64,000 nt of DNA, taken from NCBI GenBank assembly GCA_032718565.1, contig JAVGVS010000243.1, positions 253,295 through 317,294 on the forward strand. The letters run 5' to 3'. The DNA comes from Distichodus sexfasciatus. Taxonomy: Eukaryota > Chordata > Actinopteri > Characiformes > Distichodontidae. Positions 62,462 through 64,000 of the stretch are shown here, one piece after another. Both the position numbers and the translations under genes were made by a program. Each line of letters starts with the position of its first letter. Position 1 is the first letter of the stretch. A model generated the notes under the pieces. That model was given only the letters and a program-made list of their open reading frames with translations. It did not search any database and was not told the origin of the DNA.

Positions 62462-62600
62462 GGATGGCAATTAATGTATGGTAAATATGAATACTAATTG
62501 CAGTGCAATTGCAATATTAAATGTAATTGTTTGCATTGCCACTGCATTATCAAATGCAATTGATTGCAATGTAAGTCACTGTTAAATGCAATTTGACTGA
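62462..62600. repeat. Outlying piece of the TGCAATTG array
   Basis: AGTGCAATTGCAATATTAAA, TGCAATTGATTGCAATG and related words, the same family as the main array at 63420-64000. Confidence 0.75.
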
Positions 62601-62935
62601 TGCCAAAAGCCTATATAAACTGCTACCTGTATATGACCTTTGCAAGACAAACAATGATTATGGTTCCAACGTCCCCCAGACTAGCTTTTATTGGCATGTA
62701 TACCTACATAAATAATTAATACAGGAATAAATAAGAATGAGATGTTTGACAAGATCTACGAGGAAAGGATGAAAGATCTGCCATTTAAAGTAAAATTAAA
62801 ACCAATGTCATAAACCTGTCAGTTGCTTTATTCTTTCTACTTGGTCAGTTTGTGAACACTCTCACAACTGTTTGTAATACTAATCTTGACCAGCTGGGGC
62901 AGCAGGTATCTGTAAATTACAGCACTCTCCCCATA

Positions 62936-63155
62936 TGGGGCAGTTGGTGGTGTAACGGTAGGGTGTTTGCCCCGTGATCATAAGGTCGCAGGTTCGAATC
63001 CAGGGCTGGTGAAGTTATTCCTGAGCAAGATACCATCCCCAAGCACTGGCGCCTGCTCGCTGCCCACTGCTCCTTCACGGATGGGTTAAATGCAGAGGTC
63101 ACATTTCGTTGTGGTGTGTTCACAATCACAAATAATCACTCACTTTCACTTGAAC
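62936..63155 (+). mobile_element. tRNA-derived SINE (family 1, copy g, full length)
   Basis: GGGGCAGTTGGTGGTGTAAC head with A box TGGTGTAACGG. The B box is GGTTCGAATCC. The body is CCAGGGCTGGTGAAGTTA, TCCTGAGCAAGATACCATCC, CTGCCCACTGCTCCTTCACG and AATGCAGAGGTCACATTTCG, with tail CACAAATAATCACTCACTTT. It is the most complete head in the window. Confidence 0.85.
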
Positions 63156-63419
63156 GTTGTCTTATTTCTACAGTGGGTGAATGAGATGCAGTGTCCCTGT
63201 TGATATACTCAAAATCTGATTTATTTGGGGACAACAAGCATCACAAGGAAAGAGAACTCAAGTTCATATACAAGTTCAGTCATAATGGCTAAATCAACAA
63301 CTTGACAAGCAATTTGTTATATAGGTCATCATAGCGCAATTTTCAACAGATGAGGACCACAAAGTAAAAAAAATGAATCAGTAGGAGGCTGGATTGTACT
63401 AGGCATTAAATGAGTATAA

Positions 63420-64000
63420 AACTTAGCAATTTCAATAATAAAAGTAATCGATTGGATTTTATTTTAATATTAAATGAAATTAATTGCAATATAAATGCAA
63501 TATTGTGCTGCGATTGCATTGCAGTTGTAATATTAAATGTGACCGTAAATTATAATTACAATATTAATGCAATTAATTGTTGAAAATGCAACATTAAATA
63601 CAAAAGATTGCATTGCAATGTCAAATATATTTGATTGCATTGCATTTGCAATTTTAAATGTATTTTATTGCATTGCAATTGTGATATTAAATATGACTGA
63701 ATGCATAGCACTTGCAATATTAAGTACAACTGATGGCATTGCAAATGCATTATTACATATAATAGATAGCATTGCAATTGCAATGTATTTGGTTGCATTG
63801 CAATTGCAATTTTAAATGCATTTGACTACATTGCAATTGTAATATTGAGAGCAGATAGATTGCATTGCAAATGTATTACTGTCAAGATTTAATTAAAATT
63901 GCAATTTTAATATCAAATGCAATTGATTTCACTGGAATTGCAACAGTAAATGCATAATTTGCAATGCAGTTGCAACATTTATTGTAATTGATGCCAAAAA
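63420..64000. repeat. AT-rich tandem array, period about 33 bp
   Basis: Imperfect copies of a unit built on GATTGCATTGCAATTGCAAT and TTAAATG. Successive GAT(T/A)GCATTGCA starts are near 63606, 63633, 63665, 63699, 63732, 63765, 63791, 63824 and 63858, so most spacings are 32-34 bp. It runs to the window end. Since 33 bp is 11 codons, both strands show open frames with 11-residue repeats, which are not genes. Confidence 0.85.

Noticed and set aside
62936..63010. tRNA gene
   Set aside because: A and B boxes are present here and at 9535, 30010 and 42305, but the flanking sequence is a repeated SINE body and no cloverleaf with acceptor stem is supported.

Overview
The window is vertebrate nuclear DNA, most likely from a ray-finned (teleost) fish. 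The evidence is split genes with GT-AG introns, several families of fish-type tRNA-derived SINEs, Tc1/mariner, RTE-like and hAT-like debris, abundant microsatellites, and two genes whose exons read as clear orthologues of human 22q13.1 genes. No bacterial, plasmid or phage features are visible.

Layout. Bases 1-10756 (+) carry the 3' two thirds of SGSM3, a Rab/Rap GTPase modulator with TBC, SH3 and RUN domains. The window opens inside its TBC domain. Bases 13321-28533 (-) carry a complete, frame-intact 12-exon GTPBP1 (about 664 residues). The two genes converge, with candidate poly(A) signals about 130 bp apart near 11.8-11.94 kb. Their introns hold long pyrimidine-rich minisatellites, tRNA SINEs, three copies of a palindrome-ended MITE and a 792-bp near-perfect foldback element.

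From about 31 to 58 kb there is no intact gene. This stretch holds at least four same-strand remnants of an apolipoprotein L (APOL)-like family at 33.9-36.1, 41.8-42.0, 52.3-54.15 and 56.7-57.8 kb, all broken by indels or stops. They are embedded in an old tandem segmental duplication. Later insertions broke up the duplication: two LTR-like elements, a true LTR with 30-bp repeats next to it, a Tc1 remnant and hAT remnants. At 60862-62141 (-) there is a compact two-exon AIG1/GIMAP-type GTPase gene. A tiny solo LTR with perfect 5-bp target duplications lies just downstream and supplies its nearest canonical AATAAA. The window ends in a roughly 33-bp-period AT-rich array.

The most interesting observations are: (i) a duplicated, alternative last coding exon in SGSM3; (ii) a cluster of single-base indels confined to SGSM3 exons between 1.98 and 4.18 kb, centred on the SH3 domain, while flanking exons are perfect; (iii) an inverted MITE pair bracketing GTPBP1 exons 9-11, a geometry that could favour circular RNA; (iv) a palindromic repeat carrying three ZNF143/Staf-like sites; (v) the GIMAP poly(A) signal inside a solo LTR. 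I found no convincing wholly new multi-gene system.
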